A stretch of 64,000 bases of DNA from an uncultured Bacteroidota bacterium (lineage in GTDB: Bacteria; Bacteroidota; Bacteroidia; Chitinophagales; Chitinophagaceae): positions 1 to 64,000 of the forward strand of contig CAIRES010000051.1 in assembly GCA_903877645.1 (NCBI GenBank). The letters run 5' to 3'. How positions within the stretch are numbered: the stretch's first letter is position 1; each line of letters opens with the position of its first letter. The notes under the pieces were generated by a model. It saw only the letters and a list, made by a program, of their open reading frames with translations, made no database searches and was not told the DNA's origin. The position numbers and the translations under genes are program-made. This document shows, piece by piece, positions 1-10,110 of the stretch.

Positions 1-54
1 CAGTCATTAAATCCACAAGCCCAACACCTTTTTTGAATGCCATATATAAAAATT

Positions 55-91
55 GAAAAGGGTTTCAATTTACACAATTGAAACCCTTTTC
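55..91. terminator. Bidirectional hairpin terminator
   Basis: A perfect 16-bp inverted repeat (55-70 with 76-91) surrounds the 5-base loop tacac. Read on the minus strand the stem is followed by AATTTTTATAT, so it suits as the intrinsic terminator of the minus-strand gene ending at 144. Positions 1-54 show no gene. Confidence 0.75.
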
Positions 92-143
92 CAGTATAGC
101 TTTCACTTAATTTTTACCAACTATTTTTGACCACATTGTCTGA

Positions 144-1472
144 TCATTCTTTTACAAATTGCCCGCCGTATGCCCCATTTACTTTTACAAAGTAGGTGCC
201 TTTGGGTAGGTCTGCTACGTCTATAGTGGTGTGAGTGTTGTTGCAGGTAAGGTGGCGTACTTCGCGGCCTTGTGCATCCAGCACTACTATGCTTTTTAGC
301 TCCATTGCTGCGCTTATTGCCACTTCGTTTGTCGCCGGGTTAGGGCTAATGTTTATTCCCATATCCACCTGTGCTGTTTGTTGCAAACCTAGGCTACTGT
401 AAGAGATCTTTCTTACTCGGTTATTGATCGGGTCGGCCACATACAGATTGCCATACGCATCTATTGCAGAGCAGTTCATGTCTTCATTAAATTGGGCGGC
501 GGTAGCAGGCCCTCCATCTCCTCCGTACCCCAGCGTGCCTATGCCTGCTATGGTAGTAATAATGCCCGCTGTATTTATTTTTCTGATCACCCCTAATGCT
601 CTGTCTGAAAGATACATGTTGCCTGTAGGATCAAAAAGAATGGCAGAGCAAGAGGTAAGCTCTGCTGCCGTAGCAGGGCCTCCGTCGCCAGTATAACCAG
701 ATACGGTGGGTACGCCAGCAATATTGGTGATGATGCCTGAGTGGTCTATCTTCCTGATTATATGATTTCGGTAATCAGGGATATACAGATCGCCAGATGG
801 GCTAATGGCAAGATATCCCGGCGAAATTAATTCTGCATCTGTGGCTGGTACACCATCTCCGCTATACCCATTTGTGCCTGTGCCGGCGATGGTAGTAATA
901 ACACCCGTTGCCATGTCTATCTTGCGTATTCGAAAATTTCCATTGTCTGAAAATATAAGATTTCCAGATGCATCAATAACAAGCCCAAAAGGATCATTTA
1001 GCTGAGCTGCTGTGGCAAGTATATTATCGCCATTATAGCCCGCTGTTCCTGTACCAGCGATAGTCGTAATAATTCCTGTTGTATTTACTTTTCTGATATC
1101 TTCATTTCCATATTCCGAAATATACAGATTTCCAGCGGGATCAATTACTATGTTATCCGGACGTCTCAGTTGAGCATTGGTTGCCTCTAAGTTATCACCA
1201 GAATGACCGGGAGTACCTGTACCTGCTATAGTACTGATTACTCCAGACACATTAATTTTTCGCACAACATGGTTGTATTCATCGGCTATATATAAATTCC
1301 CAAAAGAATCAAATTTTATGTCGTCAGGACTATTAAGCTCCGCGCTTATTGCAGGTCCTCCGTCTCCTCTATAAGCCCCTGTATCATTACCGGCTATGGT
1401 GCTTACGGTTTGTGCAAAAGCAGATGAATAATATGCAAGCAGCGTAAGCAAGAATAGCAATACTTTTTTCAT
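144..1472 (-). CDS. NHL-type beta-propeller protein with T9SS sorting domain
   Basis: A 442-residue exported protein. It starts with a signal peptide (MKKVLLFLLTLLAYYSSAFA, cleaved before Q). Six repeats of about 57 residues follow, each containing TIAGTGT..G..GDG.PAT.AQL, then a GNLY hairpin and a closing R-K-I segment; this is the pattern of NHL propellers, so a six-bladed propeller is inferred. The last 75 residues (from ISPNPATNEVAIS, ending QFVKE) form a T9SS type A C-terminal sorting domain, so the protein should be exported by the Gld/Por machinery and be surface-attached or released. The open frame extends upstream to 1616, but that part is repeat DNA with hairpins, so the ATG at 1472 in front of the signal peptide is preferred. 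Ligand unknown. Confidence 0.85.
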   Translation of the reverse strand: MKKVLLFLLTLLAYYSSAFAQTVSTIAGNDTGAYRGDGGPAISAELNSPDDIKFDSFGNLYIADEYNHVVRKINVSGVISTIAGTGTPGHSGDNLEATNAQLRRPDNIVIDPAGNLYISEYGNEDIRKVNTTGIITTIAGTGTAGYNGDNILATAAQLNDPFGLVIDASGNLIFSDNGNFRIRKIDMATGVITTIAGTGTNGYSGDGVPATDAELISPGYLAISPSGDLYIPDYRNHIIRKIDHSGIITNIAGVPTVSGYTGDGGPATAAELTSCSAILFDPTGNMYLSDRALGVIRKINTAGIITTIAGIGTLGYGGDGGPATAAQFNEDMNCSAIDAYGNLYVADPINNRVRKISYSSLGLQQTAQVDMGINISPNPATNEVAISAAMELKSIVVLDAQGREVRHLTCNNTHTTIDVADLPKGTYFVKVNGAYGGQFVKE

Positions 1473-1544
1473 GTAGTGTATATTTTTACAAATATACGAA
1501 TGATTGTTTGCTGTTGAGTAGTCTGTACTGCGCGAGTGCCACCA

Positions 1545-1670
1545 CCCCTGCCTGAAAGGTAACTGCTTCGCTGTTACTTTCAGTCTCCCCTCCTTTGCAG
1601 GCGGGGAGTTACTCATTTCCTGTCCTTTGCGATTGCGCGAGTGTAGATCCTTCCTTCGTCAGGATGACAA
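1545..1670. repeat. Compound palindromic intergenic repeat
   Basis: The space upstream of the NHL protein holds nested inverted repeats. ctgaaaggtaac (1552-1563) pairs with gttactttcag (1573-1583) with one bulge; ctcccc (1585-1590) pairs with ggggag (1603-1608); cctg (1551-1554) could alternatively pair with cagg (1598-1601). The word gcgcgagtg occurs on both sides (about 1531 and 1636), and 1645-1670 holds gatccttccttcgtcaggat. Such GC-rich modules recur between genes in many Bacteroidota. It looks like a REP/MITE-type element, not a gene. Confidence 0.45.
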
Positions 1671-1696
1671 AGTGTGAGAGAATGCGATAGAAAATA

Positions 1697-1723
1697 CAAA
1701 CCCCGGCTTGCAGCCAGGGTTTG
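1697..1723 (-). terminator. pyrG terminator hairpin
   Basis: caaaccc (1697-1703) pairs with gggtttg (1717-1723), with an inner ggct/agcc stem. On the minus strand the stem is followed by TATTTTCT. It lies 33 bases past the pyrG stop and is the likely terminator. Confidence 0.6.
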
Positions 1724-1755
1724 GGAATACTTTATAATGTTGTTGACTGTAGATA

Positions 1756-3514
<1,759 letters not shown>

Positions 3515-3633
3515 ATTGAAAATGGCCGTCCGGCTGAATTAGCCGTTTCGGACGAGGCTCAATAGCCCAATCGCTTATTGGGTCAATGTTTGCACGGTTT
3601 CCGGCGGGTGGAAATGTAGAAATGGGCGGTGGA

Positions 3634-4812
3634 TTATTCGATTTCCGACTGCATATTGGTCTCTTTTTCGGTTTTGTCTTTTTTTAGGAGCAGATCGAGC
3701 CATTTGCCGGACATGAACGGGCGTTCTATATAGAAATAAAAAACAGACGAGAGGAGCAGCACTGGGATGAGCAAAAGGACGATCTGAAAAAAGAGATTGG
3801 GCAAATAGCCACCAGGTACATGCAACTGACCGGTAAACCGTCCTAAAACTGAGATGATGGTATAATGCAGGAGGTATATGGAATAGCACATGCCGCCAAC
3901 AATGGGTATGAATTTGTAGCTGAATATTCGTTTGATCATGGGATTTTTAAAAACAATGTAGTAGAACAGCCCGATAAGGAAAGGGAACAATAAACGGGCT
4001 GCAAATAATTCATTACCGGGAGCGAGGGTACTTTTTATGGGCAGGTATATGATGGTGACGAGGGTAGCGAGTGCAAGCAGGGATACCCCCTTCTTATTGA
4101 AAAAGGCCGCAAACGAGTCACTTACATAAAGATCGGCAAGGAGGATGCCGGTAAGGAAGTATTGGGCAAAATTGAAAATGGTGAGGAATGAGGTAATGTA
4201 AAGGTGTTGCAATATAATAACACTAATAATGCCCAGCAGCAATACAATGCGGCGCGGCCCCACGTGCAGGGATAGCAAGCGGAACAGTAAGGGCGCCATA
4301 AGGTAAAATTGTATCTCTATCTCCAGCGACCAGGCTACGACTGTGACTATTGAAGCCCGATGGTAAATAATGTTGTGTACATAGGCCAGGGATGCCAGCC
4401 AGTGCGGCAGCATAACAGAGAGGGGTGTAGTATGCGAAATGATGTGGAGCAGGAAAATGGCCGACATAGCGAGGAAGTAGGGTGGCTCCAACCGGGTGAC
4501 ACGGCGGAGGTAGTACCTTTTGAGCGATACGGTTTTGCCGTGATTGATGTAGTGATGTGCAAACGGAAGACAGAGGATAAAACCGCTGAGTACAAAAAAG
4601 AGTTCCACCCCGCGATCTCCATTAATGAACAGGGTATTGAGTAAGCCTGAGCCCGTTTCTGTAGCCGGGATGCCTGACTTGGCGGCAAAATAACCATGGA
4701 TGTGAAACAGGAGTACGAACATGATGGCCACAAAGCGGATGCCATCGATCTCCGGGAAGTAGAGGTGATTAGTAGTGATGCGGCGGAATTTGTTGTAAAA
4801 GCTGGCGAGCAT
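3634..4812 (-). CDS. Acyltransferase 3 family membrane protein (OafA/YrhL type)
   Basis: A 392-residue polytopic inner-membrane protein. After a short cytoplasmic segment comes EIDGIRFVAIMFVLLFHIHGYF, the family signature with the conserved His in TM1; GVELFFVLSGFILCLPF and RRVTRLEPPYF are the second and third conserved blocks. About ten membrane segments follow, ending in YFYIERPFM. Members O-acylate sugars of LPS, peptidoglycan or exopolysaccharide; the acceptor cannot be read from sequence. The frame could start at 4860 (MTFYFLL), but that part is encoded by a tandem repeat, so the ATG at 4812 is preferred. Confidence 0.85.
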   Translation of the reverse strand: MLASFYNKFRRITTNHLYFPEIDGIRFVAIMFVLLFHIHGYFAAKSGIPATETGSGLLNTLFINGDRGVELFFVLSGFILCLPFAHHYINHGKTVSLKRYYLRRVTRLEPPYFLAMSAIFLLHIISHTTPLSVMLPHWLASLAYVHNIIYHRASIVTVVAWSLEIEIQFYLMAPLLFRLLSLHVGPRRIVLLLGIISVIILQHLYITSFLTIFNFAQYFLTGILLADLYVSDSFAAFFNKKGVSLLALATLVTIIYLPIKSTLAPGNELFAARLLFPFLIGLFYYIVFKNPMIKRIFSYKFIPIVGGMCYSIYLLHYTIISVLGRFTGQLHVPGGYLPNLFFQIVLLLIPVLLLSSVFYFYIERPFMSGKWLDLLLKKDKTEKETNMQSEIE

Positions 4813-4826
4813 GTTTCCGGGGCAAA

Positions 4827-4871
4827 AGTAGAAAGTTGTGAGTAGAAAGTAGAAAGTCAAAAGTAGAAAGT
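4827..4871. repeat. agtagaaagt short direct repeats
   Basis: Four copies of the 10-mer agtagaaagt at 4827-4836, 4841-4850, 4848-4857 and 4862-4871. On the minus strand the array twice contains TACTTTTG (4830-4823 and 4865-4858), which matches the TAnnTTTG -7 element and lies just upstream of the acyltransferase ATG at 4812. Confidence 0.7.
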
Positions 4872-4956
4872 TGCGAATATGGGTTATTCACACCAAATAG
4901 TGGATAAATAACACAGAGGTTTTGATAATTAGGGCAATGCCGTGACGTATAACGCC

Positions 4957-4964
4957 TAAATTTG
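4957..4964 (+). promoter_or_regulatory. TAAATTTG -7 element before the DUF4271 gene
   Basis: TAAATTTG ends 8 bases before the ATG at 4973, so the transcript would have almost no leader. No TTG is seen at the expected -33 distance, so this rests on the -7 match and position alone. Confidence 0.45.
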
Positions 4965-4972
4965 CGGACTGT

Positions 4973-5851
4973 ATGCGTTTTTACCGTTTGTTGCTGTGCT
5001 GTTTTTTACTGTTGCTGTGCATGAGTGCACATGGGCGGGTGGTGCAGCCTGCAAAGTATGGTATCACAGCCTTCCCGGATAGTATCTCGCTGCAAAAAGG
5101 GGCGCTGCTGGAGGCTGATAGCTTCATCATGGCGCACCCGATGATGGCCACAACATACATCACAAGTGATATAGAGCTGCCACATGTGATGAAATCGCAA
5201 ACCGCTGATTTTTATTTGTTGTTGTTCCTTTGCCTGATGCTGGGGATGATCAGGTTTATGGATACCCGTTATTTCATCAACCTGTGGAAAGCCTTTTTTA
5301 ATCCCACGCTGAGTAATAGACAGCTCAAAGACCAGTTACAAGGCAGCGGGCTGCCCAATCTGCTGATGAATATCTTTTTCACTTTTGCTGGCGGGGCATA
5401 TATCTATTATATAGTTCGTTTCTTTACGCCGCATAACTCAGGTGTGATACCCCCTTCGCTGCTCATCATTATGCTGATAGGAGGGACCGGCGCTATATAC
5501 CTGGCCAAGTATGCCACAGTGCGCTTCAGCGGATGGGCATTCAGGGTGGAGGGGATAACGGAGCATTATTTGTTCAATGTATTCCTGATCAATAAAGTCC
5601 TGGGTGTGACGCTGATCCCGTTTATTATCATATTAGCTTTTGCCGATCACCAATGGGCGCAACAGGTAGTAGTTATATCATTTGTGGTACTGGGTATACT
5701 GCTGCTAAACAGGTATATCAGGTCGTGGCAGGTATTCGGGTCATTCTTCCAGTATAGTAAATTTCATTTTTTTATGTACCTTTGCGCCTCGGAATTATTG
5801 CCACTGGCTGTTTTGATGAAATTATTAGTAAAAGGAATGATGTTTTATTAA
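4973..5851 (+). CDS. DUF4271 domain-containing membrane protein
   Basis: 292 residues. A signal-like segment (FYRLLLCCFLLLLCMSAHG) is followed by about 50 soluble residues and then roughly seven hydrophobic segments from residue 80 to the C-terminus, with the FSGWAFRVEGITEHYLFNVF region typical of DUF4271. The family is found in Bacteroidota and its function is not established. The hemD-like gene follows 56 bases downstream on the same strand; these two families commonly neighbour each other in the phylum, which hints at but does not prove a link to haem or envelope physiology. Confidence 0.8.
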   Translation: MRFYRLLLCCFLLLLCMSAHGRVVQPAKYGITAFPDSISLQKGALLEADSFIMAHPMMATTYITSDIELPHVMKSQTADFYLLLFLCLMLGMIRFMDTRYFINLWKAFFNPTLSNRQLKDQLQGSGLPNLLMNIFFTFAGGAYIYYIVRFFTPHNSGVIPPSLLIIMLIGGTGAIYLAKYATVRFSGWAFRVEGITEHYLFNVFLINKVLGVTLIPFIIILAFADHQWAQQVVVISFVVLGILLLNRYIRSWQVFGSFFQYSKFHFFMYLCASELLPLAVLMKLLVKGMMFY

Positions 5852-5907
5852 TTAAATTTCAATAAAATAAGCAGCCGGATTCCAAAGTTTTCCGATAATC
5901 CTTAGAT

Positions 5908-6702
5908 ATGGCCAAAGCTGTTCGCTCAACAAAGAAAGGTGCTGCAAAAAAGGAAGTGAAGGTGGGCAGTATATTGATCACCCAGCCGCGCCCGGAAACG
6001 GAAAAATCACCCTATTTTGAACTTGCCAAAAAACATGATATCAAGCTTGATTTTCATGCTTTTATACGTGTGGAAGGCATTGCAGGCAAGGATTTTCGCA
6101 AACAAAGGGTGGATATTGCAGAATATACAGCGATCATTTTTACCAGCCGTTATGCTGTTGATCATTTTTTCAGGATATGTGAGGAGCTGAAGGTAAAAGT
6201 ATCGCAGGATATGAAGTATTTCTGCATTACAGAAGCAGTGGCACTTTATTTACAAAAATTCATTTTATACAGGAAGCGCAAAGTTTTCTTTTCGGCGGAT
6301 GGCAGCTCGCAAGGCTTGCAGGATGTGATCGGGAAGCATAAGAATGAAAAGTATATACTGCCGGTATCAGACAGCGGTAAGACCGATATAGCCCACTACC
6401 TGATCAAGCACAGCATTAAATACACAGATGCCACACTGTACAGGATGGCCTCCAACGATATAAAGCCGGTGATGGAAATGGGCTACGACATGATCGTGTT
6501 CTTCAGCCCGTTCAGCGTGCAGACATTGTTTGATCATGACCCTTCGTTTAAGCAAAACGGTACATTGATCGGGGCGTTCGGGCCTACTACTTCGAAGGCG
6601 GTAGAGGACAGCGGATTGCGCCTCGATATTAAAGCGCCGGCTGTAAATGCGCCGTCTATGGTGTCGGCGCTGGAGTTGTTCCTTACAGGGATCAAAAAAT
6701 AA
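5908..6702 (+). CDS. hemD: Uroporphyrinogen-III synthase family protein
   Basis: A 264-residue soluble protein of the HemD fold: two alternating alpha/beta domains. Recognisable segments are SILITQPRPETEKSPYFELA at the N-terminus, the TAIIFTSRYAVDHFF strand-helix, FCITEAVALYLQK, and in the second domain YDMIVFFSPFSVQTLF and IGAFGPTTSKAVEDSGLRLD, which end the family fold. The enzyme cyclises hydroxymethylbilane with inversion of ring D in tetrapyrrole synthesis. It has a basic N-terminal extension (KAVRSTKKGAAKKEVK). It is not next to hemC or hemB here, and sequence divergence is large in this family, so the assignment is by fold; the gene symbol is tentative. Confidence 0.75.
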   Translation: MAKAVRSTKKGAAKKEVKVGSILITQPRPETEKSPYFELAKKHDIKLDFHAFIRVEGIAGKDFRKQRVDIAEYTAIIFTSRYAVDHFFRICEELKVKVSQDMKYFCITEAVALYLQKFILYRKRKVFFSADGSSQGLQDVIGKHKNEKYILPVSDSGKTDIAHYLIKHSIKYTDATLYRMASNDIKPVMEMGYDMIVFFSPFSVQTLFDHDPSFKQNGTLIGAFGPTTSKAVEDSGLRLDIKAPAVNAPSMVSALELFLTGIKK

Positions 6703-6760
6703 TCATTACATTTTTCGTACACAATTTTACTGATGGCCATCACGTTTATGTGCGAAATGC

Positions 6761-7603
6761 ATGCAAATGAGGTCATTCCTTTTACTTTTTCTGCTGATCT
6801 TAGGATCGTATATCAATTGCCATGCGCTGATCGGTATCGGTTATAGCTATAAGAATGTGCTTTTCTGGCGGTTTTGGGAAATGAAGGAGGGGCAGCTTGT
6901 ACCTGAGATGCTTGTGTACAATACCGGTGATACCGCCATATCATTTACGATGAGGAAAACCTATGTGGAAGGTGGCTGTACACCCAGCGGGACAACAAAG
7001 GAAGAGTATGCGAGGCGGGATGCCGAATATGCAAAAGATACTATAGTAAATACCACAGTAATACCGCCGCACCAGTATGGTATTTTCGTGGTGAGCAGGG
7101 GGCAATATGGCAACGACTACAATGGCGCGTTTGTGAACGGGAGATGGGCAGGAATATCGGGTAAAATGCAGGAGCCAAGTAAAGAAATAATAGCCAGGTA
7201 CCCGTATAAATACTACTCTTATGAAGGGGAGTATGGCACTCCCGGCTGGGGGCTGACCTGCACGGACCAAATATTTACAAAGCGCGGCGAAAAGGGCCAC
7301 TTGGCCATTTACTTTGATTTTAATGACCCGAAAAAATGGCAATCGTTTGCGGGGATAAGTGACGTATCTGCGACGATAGGGGGAGGACTGGATGATGCTG
7401 CGATAACGCTGAACGGACAAATGCATACGATCAAAGACGCACAGAAGAATAACAGGTTTGCCGCAAATATGGGAAGCACCCAAACCTATCGCATGGATGT
7501 GTCATTTACGGTTGCGGAAAATGGCGAATTTCCTAACCTTGACATGCACTACTTTTTTGCAAATGGCAATGCAGGGATCGAGATGCCGATCTTTGTGCAA
7601 TAG
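6761..7603 (+). CDS. Exported protein of unknown function
   Basis: 280 residues starting with a clear signal peptide (MRSFLLLFLLILGSYINCHA). The mature part is rich in Tyr, Gly and Thr and looks all-beta (VLFWRFWEMKEGQLVPEML, DTAISFTMRKTYVEG). No T9SS sorting domain or lipobox is present, so a periplasmic location is inferred. I do not recognise the family. The start could be the ATG at 6761 or the one at 6767. It stands alone after the hemD-like gene. Confidence 0.65.
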   Translation: MQMRSFLLLFLLILGSYINCHALIGIGYSYKNVLFWRFWEMKEGQLVPEMLVYNTGDTAISFTMRKTYVEGGCTPSGTTKEEYARRDAEYAKDTIVNTTVIPPHQYGIFVVSRGQYGNDYNGAFVNGRWAGISGKMQEPSKEIIARYPYKYYSYEGEYGTPGWGLTCTDQIFTKRGEKGHLAIYFDFNDPKKWQSFAGISDVSATIGGGLDDAAITLNGQMHTIKDAQKNNRFAANMGSTQTYRMDVSFTVAENGEFPNLDMHYFFANGNAGIEMPIFVQ

Positions 7604-7666
7604 CAATCATGCCGATCAGGCATCAAAATTATGCACAAAATTATTGAATTATTCGCGCGAGATTTC

Positions 7667-7777
7667 CCACCACATAGGCACATAGAACACATAGTCTATG
7701 TGGCCTGAACTTCATAAGTTTTAGTTCACATAGACTTAATTACTCGCATCTATGTGGTCTGTGTGCCTATGTGGTGG
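7667..7777. repeat. 111-bp imperfect palindrome (REP-like)
   Basis: Arms 7667-7694 and 7750-7777 are inverted copies differing at two positions; the outer 15 bases (ccaccacataggcac / gtgcctatgtggtgg) match perfectly. Inside, agtctatgtg (7693-7702) pairs perfectly with cacatagact (7727-7736) and gaact with agttc. The whole can fold into one long cruciform. It fills most of the 284-base gap between 7603 and 7888, where no gene is seen. Confidence 0.7.
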
Positions 7778-7887
7778 CCTTGAATAGCACCTACAGCATT
7801 GCTGAATTTTGTACACGGAATAGGTGTCTAATTGGTATCACTTTGCATACCCGGAATTATTAGCGCTAAAAGCAGTTATTTTGCTGC

Positions 7888-9924
7888 ATGGCCAACAGAC
7901 TCAAAGACGAACAAAGCCCTTATTTATTGCAACATGCTAATAACCCTGTGGACTGGTATCCATGGGGTGATGAAGCATTTGAAAAAGCAAAACAGGAGCA
8001 TAAGCCACTGATCGTAAGCATAGGCTATGCGGCCTGCCACTGGTGCCATGTGATGGAGCATGAGAGCTTTGAAGATAAAGAGACCGCAGCCTACATGAAT
8101 GAACATTTTGTGTGCATAAAAGTGGATAGGGAAGAACACCCTGATGTGGACCATATGTACATGGATGCGGTGCAGGCCATCAGCGGCAGCGGTGGGTGGC
8201 CGCTCAATGTGTTTGTAACACCGGAGCGTGCGCCGTTTTATGGGGGCACTTACTACCCGCCGAGAGCAGCCTACAACAGGCCGTCGTGGATGCAACTGCT
8301 GGGCAGGATGAACGAAGTGTGGACCACCAACCAGGACGAAGTGGCACAGCAGGCGGGACAGATGATCGCACATCTAAAACAGGCATCACTGAGGTCATTT
8401 GCCGGCACAGAAAAATCGATCGATAATGAGACCTGCAGGAAGATAGCAGACACATTGCTGCAACAGGCAGATAAGGAGAAGGGGGGATTTGGGAATGCGC
8501 CGAAATTTCCGGGTACGATGGCCATCAGTTTTTTGCTGGAGCATTATCATTTTACCGGGTATGAGCCTGCGCTGAAACATGCGCTGCGCAGCCTTGATGC
8601 GATGATAGAAGGAGGTATCTATGATCAGCTCGGCGGAGGCTTTGCGCGGTACTCAACAGACAGGGAATGGCTGGCGCCCCACTTTGAAAAAATGCTGTAT
8701 GATAATGCTTTGCTGGTATCTGCATTATGCGATGGGTACAGCATTACAAAGAATGTGCGCTACAAAGAAGTAATAGAAGAAACGATAGCTTTTGCGGAGC
8801 GGGAACTGAAAGATGAAAGCGGCGGCTATTATTGTGCGCTTGATGCAGACAGCGGAGGTGTGGAGGGGAAATTTTACACGTTTACGTGGGACGAATGGGT
8901 GGAAGCGCTGGCGCCTTTTGATCCCTTCGACGGAGCTCAGGATGACAACCTTCTGGAGGAATACTTTGGTATTAAAAGGGAAGGCAATTGGGAAGGGACT
9001 AACATACTGCATGTGGCGAAGAGTGTTGCTGCGCTGGCATCTGAGTATAGCATTGATAAAGAAGAAGTGTTGAGCCGGATCAATGAAGCGAAAGGGAAAC
9101 TATGGACTGCAAGAGCGAAAAGGATAAGGCCACAAACGGATGACAAAAGCCTTCTGTCGTGGAATGCGCTGATGAATATAGCGCTGACAAAAGCAGGCGT
9201 GGTATTGCAACATGAGCCATACCTGCGACTTGCCACAATGCACCTGGAGTGGATGGTGGGCGCATTTGAAAAGGAGGAACTGCTGCACACGTGGAAAAGG
9301 GGGACAGCTAAAATAAGCGCTAAGCTGGATGACCATGCATACCTGATACAAGCCATGCTGCAACTGGCATCGGCAACGGGTGAAGCGCAATGGGTAGTAA
9401 AGGCTACAACGCTTGCCGGTGGCGTGGTTAAGGACTTTGGGAATGAAGGTGGCTTCTTTTATTACACTGCAGCGCACCAGCAGGATATACCCGTGCGTAA
9501 GACGGATGTATATGATGGCGCTACACCATCCGCAAATGCGCTGATGGCGCACAATCTGTGGATATGCGGTATGTGCATGGAGCAACCTGCATATATAGAA
9601 CGCGCAGTGGCCATGTTGCGCAGCATGAGTGATACGGCCATGAGGTATAGCTATTCGTTTGGGTACTGGGCGATGCTGCTGCAACGGCATGTAATGGGGA
9701 TGAAAACGGTTGTAAATGCCGGATATGGGGCAGATGAAACGAGGAAAAAGTTGCAGGAAGAATACATTCCTAAGATTTACGCTATCAATTCAAGAAAAAA
9801 AATATCTGAACTGAGGACAATAGAAAAAAAGTTTTTTGAGGATAAAACGTGTATATTTGTTTGCACAGAACAGGCCTGCCTATCCCCTGTAAGCACTGTG
9901 AATGAGGCACTTCGCCTTTTGTAA
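7888..9924 (+). CDS. Thioredoxin-domain protein, YyaL/SSP411 (DUF255) family
   Basis: 678 residues. The N-terminal 170 residues form the DUF255 thioredoxin-like domain, beginning [21 protein letters not shown] and carrying the C-x-x-C site in [10 protein letters not shown] (Cys50 and Cys53), then [13 protein letters not shown] and YYPP. The rest is an (alpha/alpha) barrel of the six-hairpin glycosidase type, with [17 protein letters not shown] and [13 protein letters not shown] as conserved blocks. Bacterial members are similar to human SPATA20; the catalytic role is not firmly established, and both redox and sugar-epimerase-like activities have been suggested. The length is normal and no signal peptide is present. 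Monocistronic. Confidence 0.9.
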   Translation: MANRLKDEQSPYLLQHANNPVDWYPWGDEAFEKAKQEHKPLIVSIGYAACHWCHVMEHESFEDKETAAYMNEHFVCIKVDREEHPDVDHMYMDAVQAISGSGGWPLNVFVTPERAPFYGGTYYPPRAAYNRPSWMQLLGRMNEVWTTNQDEVAQQAGQMIAHLKQASLRSFAGTEKSIDNETCRKIADTLLQQADKEKGGFGNAPKFPGTMAISFLLEHYHFTGYEPALKHALRSLDAMIEGGIYDQLGGGFARYSTDREWLAPHFEKMLYDNALLVSALCDGYSITKNVRYKEVIEETIAFAERELKDESGGYYCALDADSGGVEGKFYTFTWDEWVEALAPFDPFDGAQDDNLLEEYFGIKREGNWEGTNILHVAKSVAALASEYSIDKEEVLSRINEAKGKLWTARAKRIRPQTDDKSLLSWNALMNIALTKAGVVLQHEPYLRLATMHLEWMVGAFEKEELLHTWKRGTAKISAKLDDHAYLIQAMLQLASATGEAQWVVKATTLAGGVVKDFGNEGGFFYYTAAHQQDIPVRKTDVYDGATPSANALMAHNLWICGMCMEQPAYIERAVAMLRSMSDTAMRYSYSFGYWAMLLQRHVMGMKTVVNAGYGADETRKKLQEEYIPKIYAINSRKKISELRTIEKKFFEDKTCIFVCTEQACLSPVSTVNEALRLL

Positions 9925-10077
9925 CAATAACAAAGGATATAGCGGGAATTGTTTGAGATTTATGCCTCATTCGGGCAGAAACGGGAACAAATTTTCCCTG
10001 AAAGTTGCATTTTTCGAAAAAACTTTGAATATTGTGCGTCGGTTTTGTGTTGTGTCGAGTGAAAAAGAGGAAAATAA

Positions 10078-10085
10078 TAAGTTTG
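10078..10085 (+). promoter_or_regulatory. TAAGTTTG -7 element upstream of gldK
   Basis: TAAGTTTG matches TAnnTTTG and lies 25 bases before the gldK ATG. The nearest TTG upstream (10050-10052) is 25 bases away, longer than usual, so the -33 box is uncertain. This is the only candidate promoter in the 186-base gap before the gldKLMN genes. Confidence 0.4.
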
Positions 10086-10110
10086 CCAAATAGCAAAAAC
10101 AAAGAGTAGT

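Noticed and set aside
1473-1616. N-terminal extension of the NHL protein
   Set aside because: This part is repeat DNA with hairpins, and the signal peptide begins at the internal ATG at 1472.
9902-10093. 63-codon open frame upstream of gldK
   Set aside because: It overlaps the end of the YyaL gene and the gldK promoter region, and its composition does not look coding.
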